Of a DNA stretch of 63,154 bases, positions 43,097 to 50,865 are shown in pieces. Within the stretch, counting starts at the first letter, position 1; each line of letters starts with the position of its first letter. The position numbers were made by a program, and so were the translations under genes. The notes under the pieces are model-generated. The model searched no databases. It was given only the letters and a program-made list of their open reading frames with translations, and was not told the origin of the DNA. This DNA is from CANRIN01 sp964493515 (GTDB lineage Bacteria > Bacillota > Clostridia > Oscillospirales > JAAYOS01): positions 1-63,154 of the forward strand of contig CAZBNJ010000004.1 of NCBI GenBank assembly GCA_964493515.1. The letters are read 5' to 3'.

Positions 43097-44112
43097 AAAA
43101 GAGCGACTTTTTCTATGAGCTGCCGGAGGAGTTGATAGCGCAGACGCCATCGCCCGAGCGGGACGGCTCGTCGCTGATGGTGCTGGACAAGCGCACCGGC
43201 GAGTATCGCTTCGGTGTGTTTCACGACATAGTGGACGAGCTTCGCGAGGGCGATCTGCTGGTGATGAACGACTCGCGGGTACTGCCTGCGCGGCTTATCG
43301 GAACTCGCCCAGGCGGCGGCGCGGCGGAGATATTGCTGCTTCGCGAGCGGGATGGAGGACTTTGGGAGTGTCTGGTACGCCCCGGACGCAGGCTGCGCGT
43401 CGGAGCAAGAGTGAGCTTCGGTGAGGAGATGTCCGCTGAGATAGTCGAGGTGCTGGCGGACGGCAACCGATTGGTGCGCTTTGAGTACGAGGGAATATTC
43501 CTTGAGGTGCTCGAACGGCTCGGTCGGATGCCGCTGCCGCCGTATATCAAGGAGGAACTGAGCGACCCCGAGCGCTATCAGACGGTGTATTCAAAGAACC
43601 TCGGCTCTGCGGCGGCGCCGACTGCCGGACTGCATTTCACGCCCGAGCTGCTCGAAAGGATACGCGAAAAGGGCGTGGAGGAGCGATTCGTCACGCTGCA
43701 TGTCGGTCTTGGAACATTCCGTCCGGTGGGCGAGGAGGAGATAGAGGATCACCCGATGCACTCGGAGTTCTGCATACTGCCGGAGGACACCGCAGCAGCG
43801 GTCACGGCGGCGAAGCGGGAGGGTAGACGGGTGATAGCCGTGGGCACGACCTCCTGCCGCGTGCTTGAGAGTTTCGCAAACGACGACGGAAGCATGGAGG
43901 CGGGCTCGCGTTGGACGGACATTTTCATCTATCCGGGGTACAAATTCAAGGCTATCGACGCGCTGATAACCAACTTTCACCTGCCCGAAAGCACGCTGAT
44001 AATGCTCGTCTCGGCGCTCGCCGGACGTGAAAACGTGCTTAACGCGTACAAGGCGGCAGTCGAGCGCAAGATGCGGTTTTTCAGCTTCGGCGACGCGATG
44101 TTCATTCGATAA
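43093..44112 (+). CDS. queA: S-adenosylmethionine:tRNA ribosyltransferase-isomerase
   Basis: It transfers the ribosyl of SAM to preQ1-modified tRNA to make epoxyqueuosine. QueA patterns include FFYELPEELIAQTPSPERD, NDSRVLPARLIG, AAAPTAGLHFTPEL and VGTTSCRVLES. The likely start ATG 43093 overlaps the spoIID-like stop; 339 residues. The longer frame back to 42991 is rejected. It acts with tgt downstream. Confidence 0.95.
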   Translation: MKKSDFFYELPEELIAQTPSPERDGSSLMVLDKRTGEYRFGVFHDIVDELREGDLLVMNDSRVLPARLIGTRPGGGAAEILLLRERDGGLWECLVRPGRRLRVGARVSFGEEMSAEIVEVLADGNRLVRFEYEGIFLEVLERLGRMPLPPYIKEELSDPERYQTVYSKNLGSAAAPTAGLHFTPELLERIREKGVEERFVTLHVGLGTFRPVGEEEIEDHPMHSEFCILPEDTAAAVTAAKREGRRVIAVGTTSCRVLESFANDDGSMEAGSRWTDIFIYPGYKFKAIDALITNFHLPESTLIMLVSALAGRENVLNAYKAAVERKMRFFSFGDAMFIR

Positions 44113-44124
44113 GGAGGATTTTCA

Positions 44125-44379
44125 ATGCGGTTGAGTGAGCTGCCTAATATAGGACCGGTGTTGGAGAAAAACCTGAAAGCGGTCGGACTGGACAGCCCGG
44201 AGGCGCTGCGTGAAGTCGGCGCGGAGGATGCGTGGCTGAAAATCAAACGACAGGTGGATACGAGAGCCTGCCTGCACCAGCTTCAGGCACTTGCCGGAGC
44301 GGTCGAGGGAGTTCCGAAAAAGGAGCTTTCATCGGAGCGAAAAACCGAGCTGAGGAGCTTTTTCGATTCTCACAAATAA
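44125..44379 (+). CDS. TfoX C-terminal-domain protein
   Basis: This is an 84-residue, helix-hairpin-helix-like protein matching the TfoX/Sxy C-terminal domain (LPNIGPVLEKNLKAVGLDS, VDTRACLHQLQALAGAVEG). Stand-alone copies are common and of unknown role. It starts at ATG 44125 after AAGGAGG. Confidence 0.82.
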   Translation: MRLSELPNIGPVLEKNLKAVGLDSPEALREVGAEDAWLKIKRQVDTRACLHQLQALAGAVEGVPKKELSSERKTELRSFFDSHK

Positions 44380-44422
44380 AGCGGTTTCGGCGGTAGGAGA
44401 CACGCCGAAAGGAGAGAACAGA

Positions 44423-44734
44423 ATGGACGAGAGAATAACGAGTGAACTTAGAGGCATTCTTGACGCGCGGGGAAGGCTCACGAAGCTACCATCGAAGCGC
44501 AAGAAACTGCTCTACGCGGTGCACTATCTTTCCACAAAGTTCGAGCAGGGTCGGCGCTACACCGAACGCGAGGTGAACGACCTGCTCTGCGAGTGGCACA
44601 CCTTCGGCGATCCCGCGACCCTTCGCCGCGAGCTGTACAACGGACGATACCTAGACCGCGAGCCGAACGGCGCGACCTACTGGCCGGAGGAGAGGCAGCC
44701 CACGTTTGAGGAACTGGAGAACAGGCTGAAATAA
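44423..44734 (+). CDS. DUF2087 family protein
   Basis: This is a 103-residue protein with the DUF2087 pattern (PSKRKKLLYAVHYLSTKFEQGRRYTEREVNDLL, then DPATLRRELYNGRYLDREPNG). It is possibly nucleic-acid binding, since the family is often fused to helix-turn-helix domains; the function is unknown. GGAGAG precedes the start. Confidence 0.82.
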   Translation: MDERITSELRGILDARGRLTKLPSKRKKLLYAVHYLSTKFEQGRRYTEREVNDLLCEWHTFGDPATLRRELYNGRYLDREPNGATYWPEERQPTFEELENRLK

Positions 44735-44754
44735 AAGCAGTTAGGAGACACGGA

Positions 44755-45891
44755 ATGTTCAAACTTATCACGACCGACGGCGCGGCTCGCCGTGGAGAAT
44801 ATTCAACGCCGCACGGTACCGTCCAGACGCCGGTGTTCATGAACGTAGGCACGCAAGCGGCGATAAAGGGCGGTCTGGACGCACACGACCTCGAAAACAT
44901 CGGCTGTCAGATAGAGCTGTCGAATACATATCACCTGCACCTTCGTCCGGGCGAGGAGACGGTCGCCGCGATGGGCGGACTGCACCGCTTTATGAACTGG
45001 ACGCGCCCGATACTTACCGACAGCGGCGGATTTCAGGTGTTTTCGCTTGCCGACCTGCGGCACATAACCGAGGAGGGCGTCGAGTTTCGCTCGCATCTGG
45101 ACGGCAGGAAGATATTCATGTCGCCGGAGGACAGCATGCGTATCCAGTCGCGCCTTGGCTCGGATATTGCGATGGCGTTTGACGAATGCGTCGAAAATCC
45201 CGCGCCGAGAAGCTATGTCGAGGACTCATGTGCCCGCACATATCGCTGGCTTGAGCGGTGCAAGACCGCGCTTGACGGCTTCAACTCGGCGGAGGACGCG
45301 GTCAATCCGGGGCAGGTGCTGTGGGGAATAAATCAGGGCGGGACGTACAACGACATCCGCGCCGAGCATATGAAGCGGATAGGCGAACTCGACCTTGCGG
45401 GCTACGCGGTTGGCGGTCTTGCTGTGGGCGAGCCGACCGAGGTGATGTACGACATACTCGAGACGGTCTGCCCGGTCGCGCCGGTCGACAAGCCGCGATA
45501 CCTCATGGGTGTCGGCACGCCGTCGAACATCATCGAGGCGGTCGCTCGTGGAATCGACTTCTTCGACTGCGTGCTTCCCGCACGAAACGCCCGCCACGCG
45601 CACGTCTACACGCTGGACGGGCGGATAAATCTCAAAAACAAGCAGTATGAACGCGATGAGCGGCCGATAGACGAGCGCTGCGACTGCTATGTCTGCCGCA
45701 ACTTCTCGCGAGCATATCTGCACCATCTGTTCAAGGCGGAGGAGATACTGGCGATGCGGCTTGCGGTGATGCACAACCTCCATTTCTACAACAAGCTGAT
45801 GGAGAGGATACGCGAGGCAATCGACGCGCACGAGTTCGAGGCGTTCCGCCGCGAGTGGTCGGAGCGGCTGGGACGCAGGCTTCAGGCGTGA
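44755..45891 (+). CDS. tgt: tRNA-guanine transglycosylase
   Basis: It swaps G34 for preQ1 in tRNAs with GUN anticodons. The catalytic region TDSGGFQVFSLA, the second aspartate in GMG-like VGTPSNIIEAVARGIDFFDCVLP, and the zinc site CDCYVCRNFSRAYLHH with a later HNLHFY are present. 378 residues. With queA it forms the queuosine pathway core; yajC follows as in many bacteria. Confidence 0.97.
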   Translation: MFKLITTDGAARRGEYSTPHGTVQTPVFMNVGTQAAIKGGLDAHDLENIGCQIELSNTYHLHLRPGEETVAAMGGLHRFMNWTRPILTDSGGFQVFSLADLRHITEEGVEFRSHLDGRKIFMSPEDSMRIQSRLGSDIAMAFDECVENPAPRSYVEDSCARTYRWLERCKTALDGFNSAEDAVNPGQVLWGINQGGTYNDIRAEHMKRIGELDLAGYAVGGLAVGEPTEVMYDILETVCPVAPVDKPRYLMGVGTPSNIIEAVARGIDFFDCVLPARNARHAHVYTLDGRINLKNKQYERDERPIDERCDCYVCRNFSRAYLHHLFKAEEILAMRLAVMHNLHFYNKLMERIREAIDAHEFEAFRREWSERLGRRLQA

Positions 45892-45937
45892 GAAGGGACC
45901 ACCGGTTCGACGGTGAGTCTATGAAAGGAAGCGGGAC

Positions 45938-46426
45938 ATGAAAAGGATACTTGTTATCGGCTGCCCGGGAAGCGGCAAGAGCTATTTCAGCCGCGCGCTG
46001 GGCGAAAAACTCGGTCTGCCGATCGTGCATCTCGATATGCTCAACTGGAACGCCGACGGCACGAATGTTGAGCGCTCTGTGTTCGATGCGCGGCTTGACG
46101 ATGCGCTTGAACACGATGAGTGGATAATCGACGGCAATTACAGCCGCACGATGGAGCGAAGAATTGAGCGCTGCGACACGATATTTTTCCTTGATTTTCC
46201 GACCGAGGTCTGTCTCGGCGGCGTTCACGAGCGGATGGGAAAGCCGCGCCCCGATATGCCGTTTGAGCCGCCGGACGCGGAGGATGAGGAGTTTGTCGAG
46301 TTCATTAAGAATTACAACATACACAGCCGCCCAACAGTGGTGGAGCTGCTGGGTAAGTACGCCGACAGGGAGATAGTCGTTTTCCACAGCAGGGAGGATG
46401 CGAACGAATACCTTGCGAATCTGTGA
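45938..46426 (+). CDS. FlaR-like P-loop nucleoside kinase
   Basis: This is a small P-loop protein (162 residues) related to adenylate kinases and annotated FlaR or DNA topology modulation protein in other genomes. Walker A is GCPGSGKSYF near residues 8-17, followed by LGLPIVHLDMLNW and EWIIDGNYSRTMERRI. The phosphate acceptor is unknown. It starts at ATG 45938 after AAAGGAAG. Confidence 0.85.
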   Translation: MKRILVIGCPGSGKSYFSRALGEKLGLPIVHLDMLNWNADGTNVERSVFDARLDDALEHDEWIIDGNYSRTMERRIERCDTIFFLDFPTEVCLGGVHERMGKPRPDMPFEPPDAEDEEFVEFIKNYNIHSRPTVVELLGKYADREIVVFHSREDANEYLANL

Positions 46427-46442
46427 AAAATGAAAATTCCCC

Positions 46443-46471
46443 TTGCCAAACTCTGTAAATGCGTTTATAAT
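46443..46471 (+). promoter_or_regulatory. Sigma-A-type promoter for yajC and downstream genes
   Basis: TTGCCA at 46443-46448, 17 bases, TATAAT at 46466-46471; the start codon is 34 bases further on. Confidence 0.83.
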
Positions 46472-46504
46472 AGTGGTGTATGTCAATACAGGAGGTGACA
46501 ACAG

Positions 46505-46879
46505 ATGTTTTCCAAGATAGGACTGTTCCTCGAAACGGTCGCGGGAGCGGACGCCGGAAATGCCGTCGGAGACGTGGCTACTAACGGTATGAATGTGGGT
46601 TCGATCCTTACGATGATCGTTCCGTTCGCGATAATCATCGCGGTGTTCTATTTCATGCTCATCCGTCCGGAGAACAAGCGCAAGAAGTCGATGCAGAAGA
46701 TGCTCTCCGAACTGGTCGTGGGCGACGAGATAACCACTCGCGGCGGCGTCGTAGGTAAGATAACCAAGATCAAGGACGACAAGCTCTGGATCCAGTCGGG
46801 CGGTGCCGACGGCACGACCTTCCAGGTGATGCGCTGGGCGGTATCCACCAAGGGTGCGAGCACCGAAGAGGCTCAGTGA
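46505..46879 (+). CDS. yajC: Preprotein translocase subunit YajC
   Basis: This is a single-helix membrane subunit of the SecDF-YajC complex. It has an N-terminal unstructured part, the helix MIVPFAIIIAVFYFMLIRP (about residues 39-57) and the conserved cytoplasmic tail VVGDEITTRGGVVGKITKI. 124 residues with a somewhat long N-terminus. It starts after AGGAGGTG. It belongs to the tgt-yajC cluster typical of Clostridia and precedes the SCIFF genes. Confidence 0.94.
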   Translation: MFSKIGLFLETVAGADAGNAVGDVATNGMNVGSILTMIVPFAIIIAVFYFMLIRPENKRKKSMQKMLSELVVGDEITTRGGVVGKITKIKDDKLWIQSGGADGTTFQVMRWAVSTKGASTEEAQ

Positions 46880-46917
46880 TCTAATTTGCTTGTACTTTTT
46901 CCGGAAAGTCGCGAATA

Positions 46918-46945
46918 ACCTTTAGCAAAGAACTTTGTTAGGGGT
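46918..46945 (+). promoter_or_regulatory. Hairpin covering the ribosome site of the TIGR04086 gene
   Basis: Thirteen paired positions (ACCTTTAGCAAAG with CTTTGTTAGGGGT, including G-U pairs) around a two-base loop AA. The 3' arm includes the AGGGGT ribosome-binding sequence, so it would be hidden when folded. Confidence 0.5.
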
Positions 46946-46952
46946 GAGGCAG

Positions 46953-47372
46953 ATGCGAACCGGAGAAAAATCGGGATTTCAGTTTCGTCCGCTTGTTGTC
47001 GCAAGCCTTCTCGGCGTAGCGATCGCGGTGCTCGTAACGCTCGTGCTCCTGCTGGGAGTGACGGCGTTGGTGCTTAGCGGGCTGTTTGACGGCTCGTCGT
47101 CCGGAGTTATGGTGAACATAGCGGCGGGCATCGGAGCGTTGGTCGGCGGACTTATCGCAACGCGCCGCAGCGGGGCGGGAGCGCTTGTCTGCACGGCGAC
47201 GATAGCGATACCGGAATTCTTAATTTGTATGCTTGTCGGGCTCGCGTTCTACGAGAACTTCCTGCCGATGAACGGAGGGGTGGCGCTTGCCGCCTCGATG
47301 CTCGCGGGAGCGCTCGTCGGAGCGATGTTGGGCTCGCGGCGCGGTGGAGCCAAGGCTCGCCGCAAGAAGTGA
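46953..47372 (+). CDS. TIGR04086 family membrane protein
   Basis: This is a 139-residue protein with four membrane helices (PLVVASLLGVAIAVLVTLVLLLG, IAAGIGALVGGLIATRR, TATIAIPEFLICMLVGLAF, AASMLAGALVGAMLG) of the TIGR04086 family, which is found next to yajC and SCIFF in Clostridia. The function is unknown. The start at 46953 is preceded by AGGGGTGAGG; the longer frame from 46935 lacks a ribosome site. Confidence 0.88.
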   Translation: MRTGEKSGFQFRPLVVASLLGVAIAVLVTLVLLLGVTALVLSGLFDGSSSGVMVNIAAGIGALVGGLIATRRSGAGALVCTATIAIPEFLICMLVGLAFYENFLPMNGGVALAASMLAGALVGAMLGSRRGGAKARRKK

Positions 47373-47399
47373 AAATCTATAATTGTGGAGGCAAAGAAA

Positions 47400-47549
47400 A
47401 TGATGAAGCATGTCAAGGTCATAGCCGGAGCTACGCTCAAGGCGACGCCGGGTGTCGGATGCGGAGAGTGCCAGACTTCCTGCCAGTCCGCCTGCAAGAC
47501 TTCCTGCACCGTTGCTAACCAGAAGTGCGAGAATCGTAACCGCAAGTAA
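47400..47549 (+). CDS. scfA: SCIFF peptide precursor (six-cysteine ranthipeptide)
   Basis: This is a 49-residue peptide with the SCIFF signature of six cysteines within about forty-five residues: C21, C24, C28, C32, C36 and C43 in the order CGEC, QTSC, QSAC, KTSC, NQKC. The start MMKHVKVIAG matches the family, and GTGGAGG at 47385-47391 precedes it. SCIFF peptides are modified by a radical-SAM enzyme into a thioether-crosslinked product (ranthipeptide); the biological role is thought to be in signalling but is not settled. Confidence 0.95.
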   Translation: MMKHVKVIAGATLKATPGVGCGECQTSCQSACKTSCTVANQKCENRNRK

Positions 47550-47566
47550 TCCAAAAGATACAAACT

Positions 47567-47598
47567 GAACGGGGCGGCGCATGACCGCCTCGTTCTTT
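47567..47598 (+). terminator. Terminator-like hairpin between SCIFF precursor and maturase
   Basis: GAACGGGGCGG and CCGCCTCGTTC pair over 11 positions (one G-U) with a seven-base loop, then TTT. It could terminate part of the transcripts so that more precursor than enzyme is made. Confidence 0.6.
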
Positions 47599-47619
47599 GC
47601 GTGGAAAGGAAAAGAAGAT

Positions 47620-49005
47620 ATGATCCATAAGTTTTCGCTGCTCGACCGAAACATCGTTGTCGATGTGGAGAGCGGCGCGGTGCTGACTCTCGACCCGACC
47701 GCTTTCGCGCTGCTCGATTACGCGTCGGCTGATATGCCGGAAAACCCTCCGAAGGAGGCACTTTCTGCGGTTAAGGCGAGCGAGTCGGAGATAGAGGAGA
47801 GCTGGAACGAGCTTCGCGAGATGGTGAGCGAGGGACTGTTGTTCGCGCCGGCGCAGGAGCTTGATCCGGACATAACCAAAGTCATGGGATTCGCGCCGGT
47901 CAAGGCACTCTGTCTGCACGTCGCGCACGACTGCAACCTTCGCTGCAAATATTGCTTTGCGTCGACCGGAGATTTCGGCACGGGGCGCAAGCTGATGCCG
48001 CCGGAGGTCGCGAAAAAGGCGATAGACTTTGTTGTAAAGCGCTCGGGAAAGCGCACGAACATCGAGATTGATTTCTTTGGCGGTGAGCCGCTGCTCGCGA
48101 TGGACACCGTAAAGGAGACCATCGAGTACTGCAAGAACTTTCCCGAGAAGAATTTCCGTTTTACGATAACCACCAACGGCGTTGCGCTCGACGACGAGAC
48201 GATCGACTACATAAACGAGCATATGTCCAACGTCGTCCTTTCGCTTGACGGCCGCAAGGGGATAAACGACGAGATGCGTCCCGCACCGAACGGCAAAGGC
48301 TCGTTCGACGTCATCGTGCCCAAGTTCCAGAAGCTCGTTAGAGACCGCAAACCGACCGGCAAGGACTACTATGTCCGCGGAACATTCACCAAGAAGAACC
48401 TCGACTTTGCCAACGACGTCATTGAGATGTACAATCTCGGCTTTGACCAGCTTTCGATCGAGCCGGTGGTGGCGGACAAGCTGGAGAACATCCCGTCGGA
48501 GGAGAACCGCAGGATAGTGGAGGAGTACGCGCTGACCGAGGCGGATCTGCCTGAGATCTATCGCGAGTATGAGCGGCTCGTCGAGGAGATGCTCAAAAAC
48601 CGCGATTTCAACTTCTTCCACTTCAACATCGACCTCGAACAGGGTCCGTGCGTCATCAAGCGACTGCGCGGCTGCGGAGCGGGCTTTGAGTATGTCGCCA
48701 TCACGCCGGAGGGGGACATATATCCCTGCCACCAGTTTGTGGGCAAGCCGGAGTATCTGATGGGCAACGTGTTCACCGAGGGATTTGACACCAAGATAGC
48801 GGAGCAGTTCGGACGGCTCAACGTCTACACGCGTCCCGACTGCGCCGACTGCTGGGCGAAGTACTACTGCTCGGGAGGATGCAACGCCGCAAATCTCGCG
48901 GCTAACGGCGCTCTGGATAAGGCGTACAAAATGGGGTGCGACCTTGAGCGTAAGCGTGTTGAGTGTGCGATAGCCCTTAAGATACGCGCGATGGAAGAGG
49001 AGTAA
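47620..49005 (+). CDS. scfB: SCIFF thioether-forming radical-SAM maturase
   Basis: This radical-SAM enzyme installs a thioether crosslink in SCIFF. The N-terminal peptide-binding region (IHKFSLLDRNIVVDVESGAV) is followed by the radical-SAM cysteines CNLRCKYC near residue 105, the GGEPLL motif and a SPASM domain with two more clusters (CGAGF...YPCHQF, CADCWAKYYCSGGC). The 461-residue length and position directly after the precursor are standard. The start ATG 47620 follows AAAGGAAAAG; a frame extension to 47581 runs through the hairpin and is rejected. Confidence 0.95.
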   Translation: MIHKFSLLDRNIVVDVESGAVLTLDPTAFALLDYASADMPENPPKEALSAVKASESEIEESWNELREMVSEGLLFAPAQELDPDITKVMGFAPVKALCLHVAHDCNLRCKYCFASTGDFGTGRKLMPPEVAKKAIDFVVKRSGKRTNIEIDFFGGEPLLAMDTVKETIEYCKNFPEKNFRFTITTNGVALDDETIDYINEHMSNVVLSLDGRKGINDEMRPAPNGKGSFDVIVPKFQKLVRDRKPTGKDYYVRGTFTKKNLDFANDVIEMYNLGFDQLSIEPVVADKLENIPSEENRRIVEEYALTEADLPEIYREYERLVEEMLKNRDFNFFHFNIDLEQGPCVIKRLRGCGAGFEYVAITPEGDIYPCHQFVGKPEYLMGNVFTEGFDTKIAEQFGRLNVYTRPDCADCWAKYYCSGGCNAANLAANGALDKAYKMGCDLERKRVECAIALKIRAMEEE

Positions 49006-49028
49006 AACCGAACACACGATGCGACTTC

Positions 49029-49056
49029 AAAAGGCACGCGGTTTCGCGTGTCTTTT
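49029..49056 (+). terminator. Intrinsic terminator after the SCIFF maturase
   Basis: AAAAGGCACGCG, loop GTTT, CGCGTGTCTTTT (one G-U pair) and further T's. Confidence 0.88.
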
Positions 49057-49150
49057 CTTTTGTTCACTTTTTTCGGGCGTGCTTTTTCGGGTATTTGGTG
49101 TTCACGATTTTGATGTCCACCACATCTTGCGAAAGGGGATAGCCAAAATC

Positions 49151-49274
49151 AAGTTTACATAAATAAGTTTACATAATAATTGGTAAAAACTCCGAATTTC
49201 CGGCGCAAGCCCTGTTGCCACTTGATTTCTGGCGCAAAATGCGCTATATTAGGGTTACGCATTTATGTAAACTT
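49151..49274. repeat. 124-bp inverted-repeat element (possible MITE or IS remnant)
   Basis: The perfect 14-base arms AAGTTTACATAAAT (49151-49164) and its complement (49261-49274) enclose 96 bases. A second direct copy of AAGTTTACATAA lies at 49165-49176. The interior holds no gene but does hold an outward promoter. The stretch is AT-richer than its surroundings. No target-site duplication is readable, so a mobile origin is only a possibility. Confidence 0.55.
49222..49250 (+). promoter_or_regulatory. Sigma-A-type promoter reading into the spoIIM-like gene
   Basis: TTGATT at 49222-49227, 17 bases, TATATT at 49245-49250, within the inverted-repeat element and about 85 bases before the start codon. 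Confidence 0.65.
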
Positions 49275-49338
49275 TGCTTTGAGCCGCATAAATCGCTCGC
49301 CATCTCTCATACGATTAACCCGGAGGGAGGGACGAGCT

Positions 49339-49938
49339 GTGAAGAAACTATTCACGCGGCTGTTCGCGTCGCAGGGCGGGGTCACCCGCAGAGCGATGAT
49401 GATAATGCTCGCATCGTTTATACTGGGCGCGATAGTCGGCGGCATATTTGCGGCATACGGCGGAGAGGCGGAGGAGCTTGCTTCAAAGTCGCTTCTGCCT
49501 GAGGTCGGCAGAGTGACCGCGTTCGACGCGGCGCTGACGATGTTTCGCTATCCGCTTATCGCGATGCTCTGCGGATTTGCGGTGTTTGGAGTGATTGCGG
49601 AACCGCTCATATGTGCGGCGAGGGGATTTTTCCTCTGTTTTGCGGCGACGGCTCTGATGCGCCTGTACGGCGCGGCGGGACTTATGCTGGCGGCAGCCGC
49701 GAGCGTCGTGGAATGTGTAGTGTCGATACCCTGTCTCATCTATATTGCGGCGGGAGGATTTTCGACATCTTCGCTGATGGCGGCGTGTATCGCGGGACGC
49801 ACAAAGCCGGGCGCGATGCTTACCAGAGGATATATCGTTCGTTTACTGCTCATAGCCGCGATACTCGCGCTCGGCGCGGTCGCGGAGACCTACCTGACGC
49901 CGATACTCACATCCGCGGCGGCAGGATCTATAATATAG
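49339..49938 (+). CDS. SpoIIM-like membrane protein
   Basis: This 199-residue protein has five membrane segments (about 19-37, 67-85, 88-107, 111-131, 168-185) and resembles stage II sporulation protein M, which with SpoIID and SpoIIP thins the septum in engulfment. Support is modest: LGAIVGGIFAA and ICAARGFFLCFAATALM resemble the family, and the neighbour is xerD, as in Bacillus. It starts at GTG 49339 with GGAGGGAGG 8 bases upstream. Confidence 0.65.
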   Translation: MKKLFTRLFASQGGVTRRAMMIMLASFILGAIVGGIFAAYGGEAEELASKSLLPEVGRVTAFDAALTMFRYPLIAMLCGFAVFGVIAEPLICAARGFFLCFAATALMRLYGAAGLMLAAAASVVECVVSIPCLIYIAAGGFSTSSLMAACIAGRTKPGAMLTRGYIVRLLLIAAILALGAVAETYLTPILTSAAAGSII

Positions 49939-49953
49939 AAAGAAGAAGGCAAG

Positions 49954-50844
49954 ATGCAGACCCAGCAGATCAAGAGATATGAAACATACCTGCGCAGCGC
50001 GAAGCATTCGTCGGAGAACACCATCGAAGCGTATATGCGAGACCTGCGTCAGTTCTCCGCGTGGCTAACTCCGCGCGGGGCTAAGAGCTTTACGTCGGTG
50101 ACGGCGGAGCAGGCGAAGGAGTATGTGAAATATCTCGGTGACTGTGGAAAATCACCCTCAACGGTGACGCGGACTTTGGCGTCGCTGCGCTGTTTTTACG
50201 CGTATTTGTGGTCGGCGGGCAAGTGCGACTCGAATCCGTTTGACGCTATAACCCCGCCGCACGCGGAAAAGAAGCTGCCTATGGTGCTGACAAGCGACGA
50301 GATAAACCTGTTGATAAGCCAGCCCAAACCGATAGACTTCAAAGGCTATCGCGATCGTGCGATACTCGAACTGTTGTACGCCGCAGGGGTGCGTGTGAGC
50401 GAACTTATCGCGCTCGACCTGTCCGACGTGAATCTGTCCGCCGGATTTATCAGGGTGGGAGAGAGCGGCCACGAGCGCGTGATACCGATATACCATGAAG
50501 CCGCGTCGGCGATATCCGACTATCTCAAGTGCGCGCGGCAGAAGATAGCGATAATGCCGGGCGAGACGGCGCTGTTCGTCAACTCGGGCGGCACTCGAAT
50601 GACCCGCCAGGGGCTTTGGAAGATGCTCAAGAAGTATCAGGCGCAGACGAAGATAGACAAGGAGATAACGCCGCAGATATTCCGTCATTCGCTTGCGACG
50701 CATATGCTGCAGAACGGCGCCGACCTTGACACTGTGCAGGAGATACTCGGACACACCGATAAGGCGTCTACGCAGCTCTATGCGCAGATGCTGATGCGCG
50801 GTCTGCGCGACGCTTACGACAGGTTCCACCCGCGCGCCAACTAA
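49954..50844 (+). CDS. xerD: Tyrosine recombinase XerD
   Basis: This is a site-specific recombinase that resolves chromosome dimers at dif. It has an N-terminal SAM-like DNA-binding domain (NTIEAYMRDLRQFSAWL) and a catalytic domain with the Arg of AAGVRVSEL, RHSLATHML, the His of LGHTDKAST and the nucleophile Tyr in TQLYAQ. 296 residues. It lies after the spoIIM-like gene, as in Bacillus. It is one of two Xer-type recombinases in the window. Confidence 0.9.
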   Translation: MQTQQIKRYETYLRSAKHSSENTIEAYMRDLRQFSAWLTPRGAKSFTSVTAEQAKEYVKYLGDCGKSPSTVTRTLASLRCFYAYLWSAGKCDSNPFDAITPPHAEKKLPMVLTSDEINLLISQPKPIDFKGYRDRAILELLYAAGVRVSELIALDLSDVNLSAGFIRVGESGHERVIPIYHEAASAISDYLKCARQKIAIMPGETALFVNSGGTRMTRQGLWKMLKKYQAQTKIDKEITPQIFRHSLATHMLQNGADLDTVQEILGHTDKASTQLYAQMLMRGLRDAYDRFHPRAN

Positions 50845-50865
50845 CTTTTTACAGGAGGACAAGCA

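Noticed and set aside
49151..49274. CRISPR-like repeats (three copies of AAGTTTACATAA)
   Set aside because: Only three copies, one inverted, with irregular spacing and no cas genes; a small inverted-repeat element fits better.
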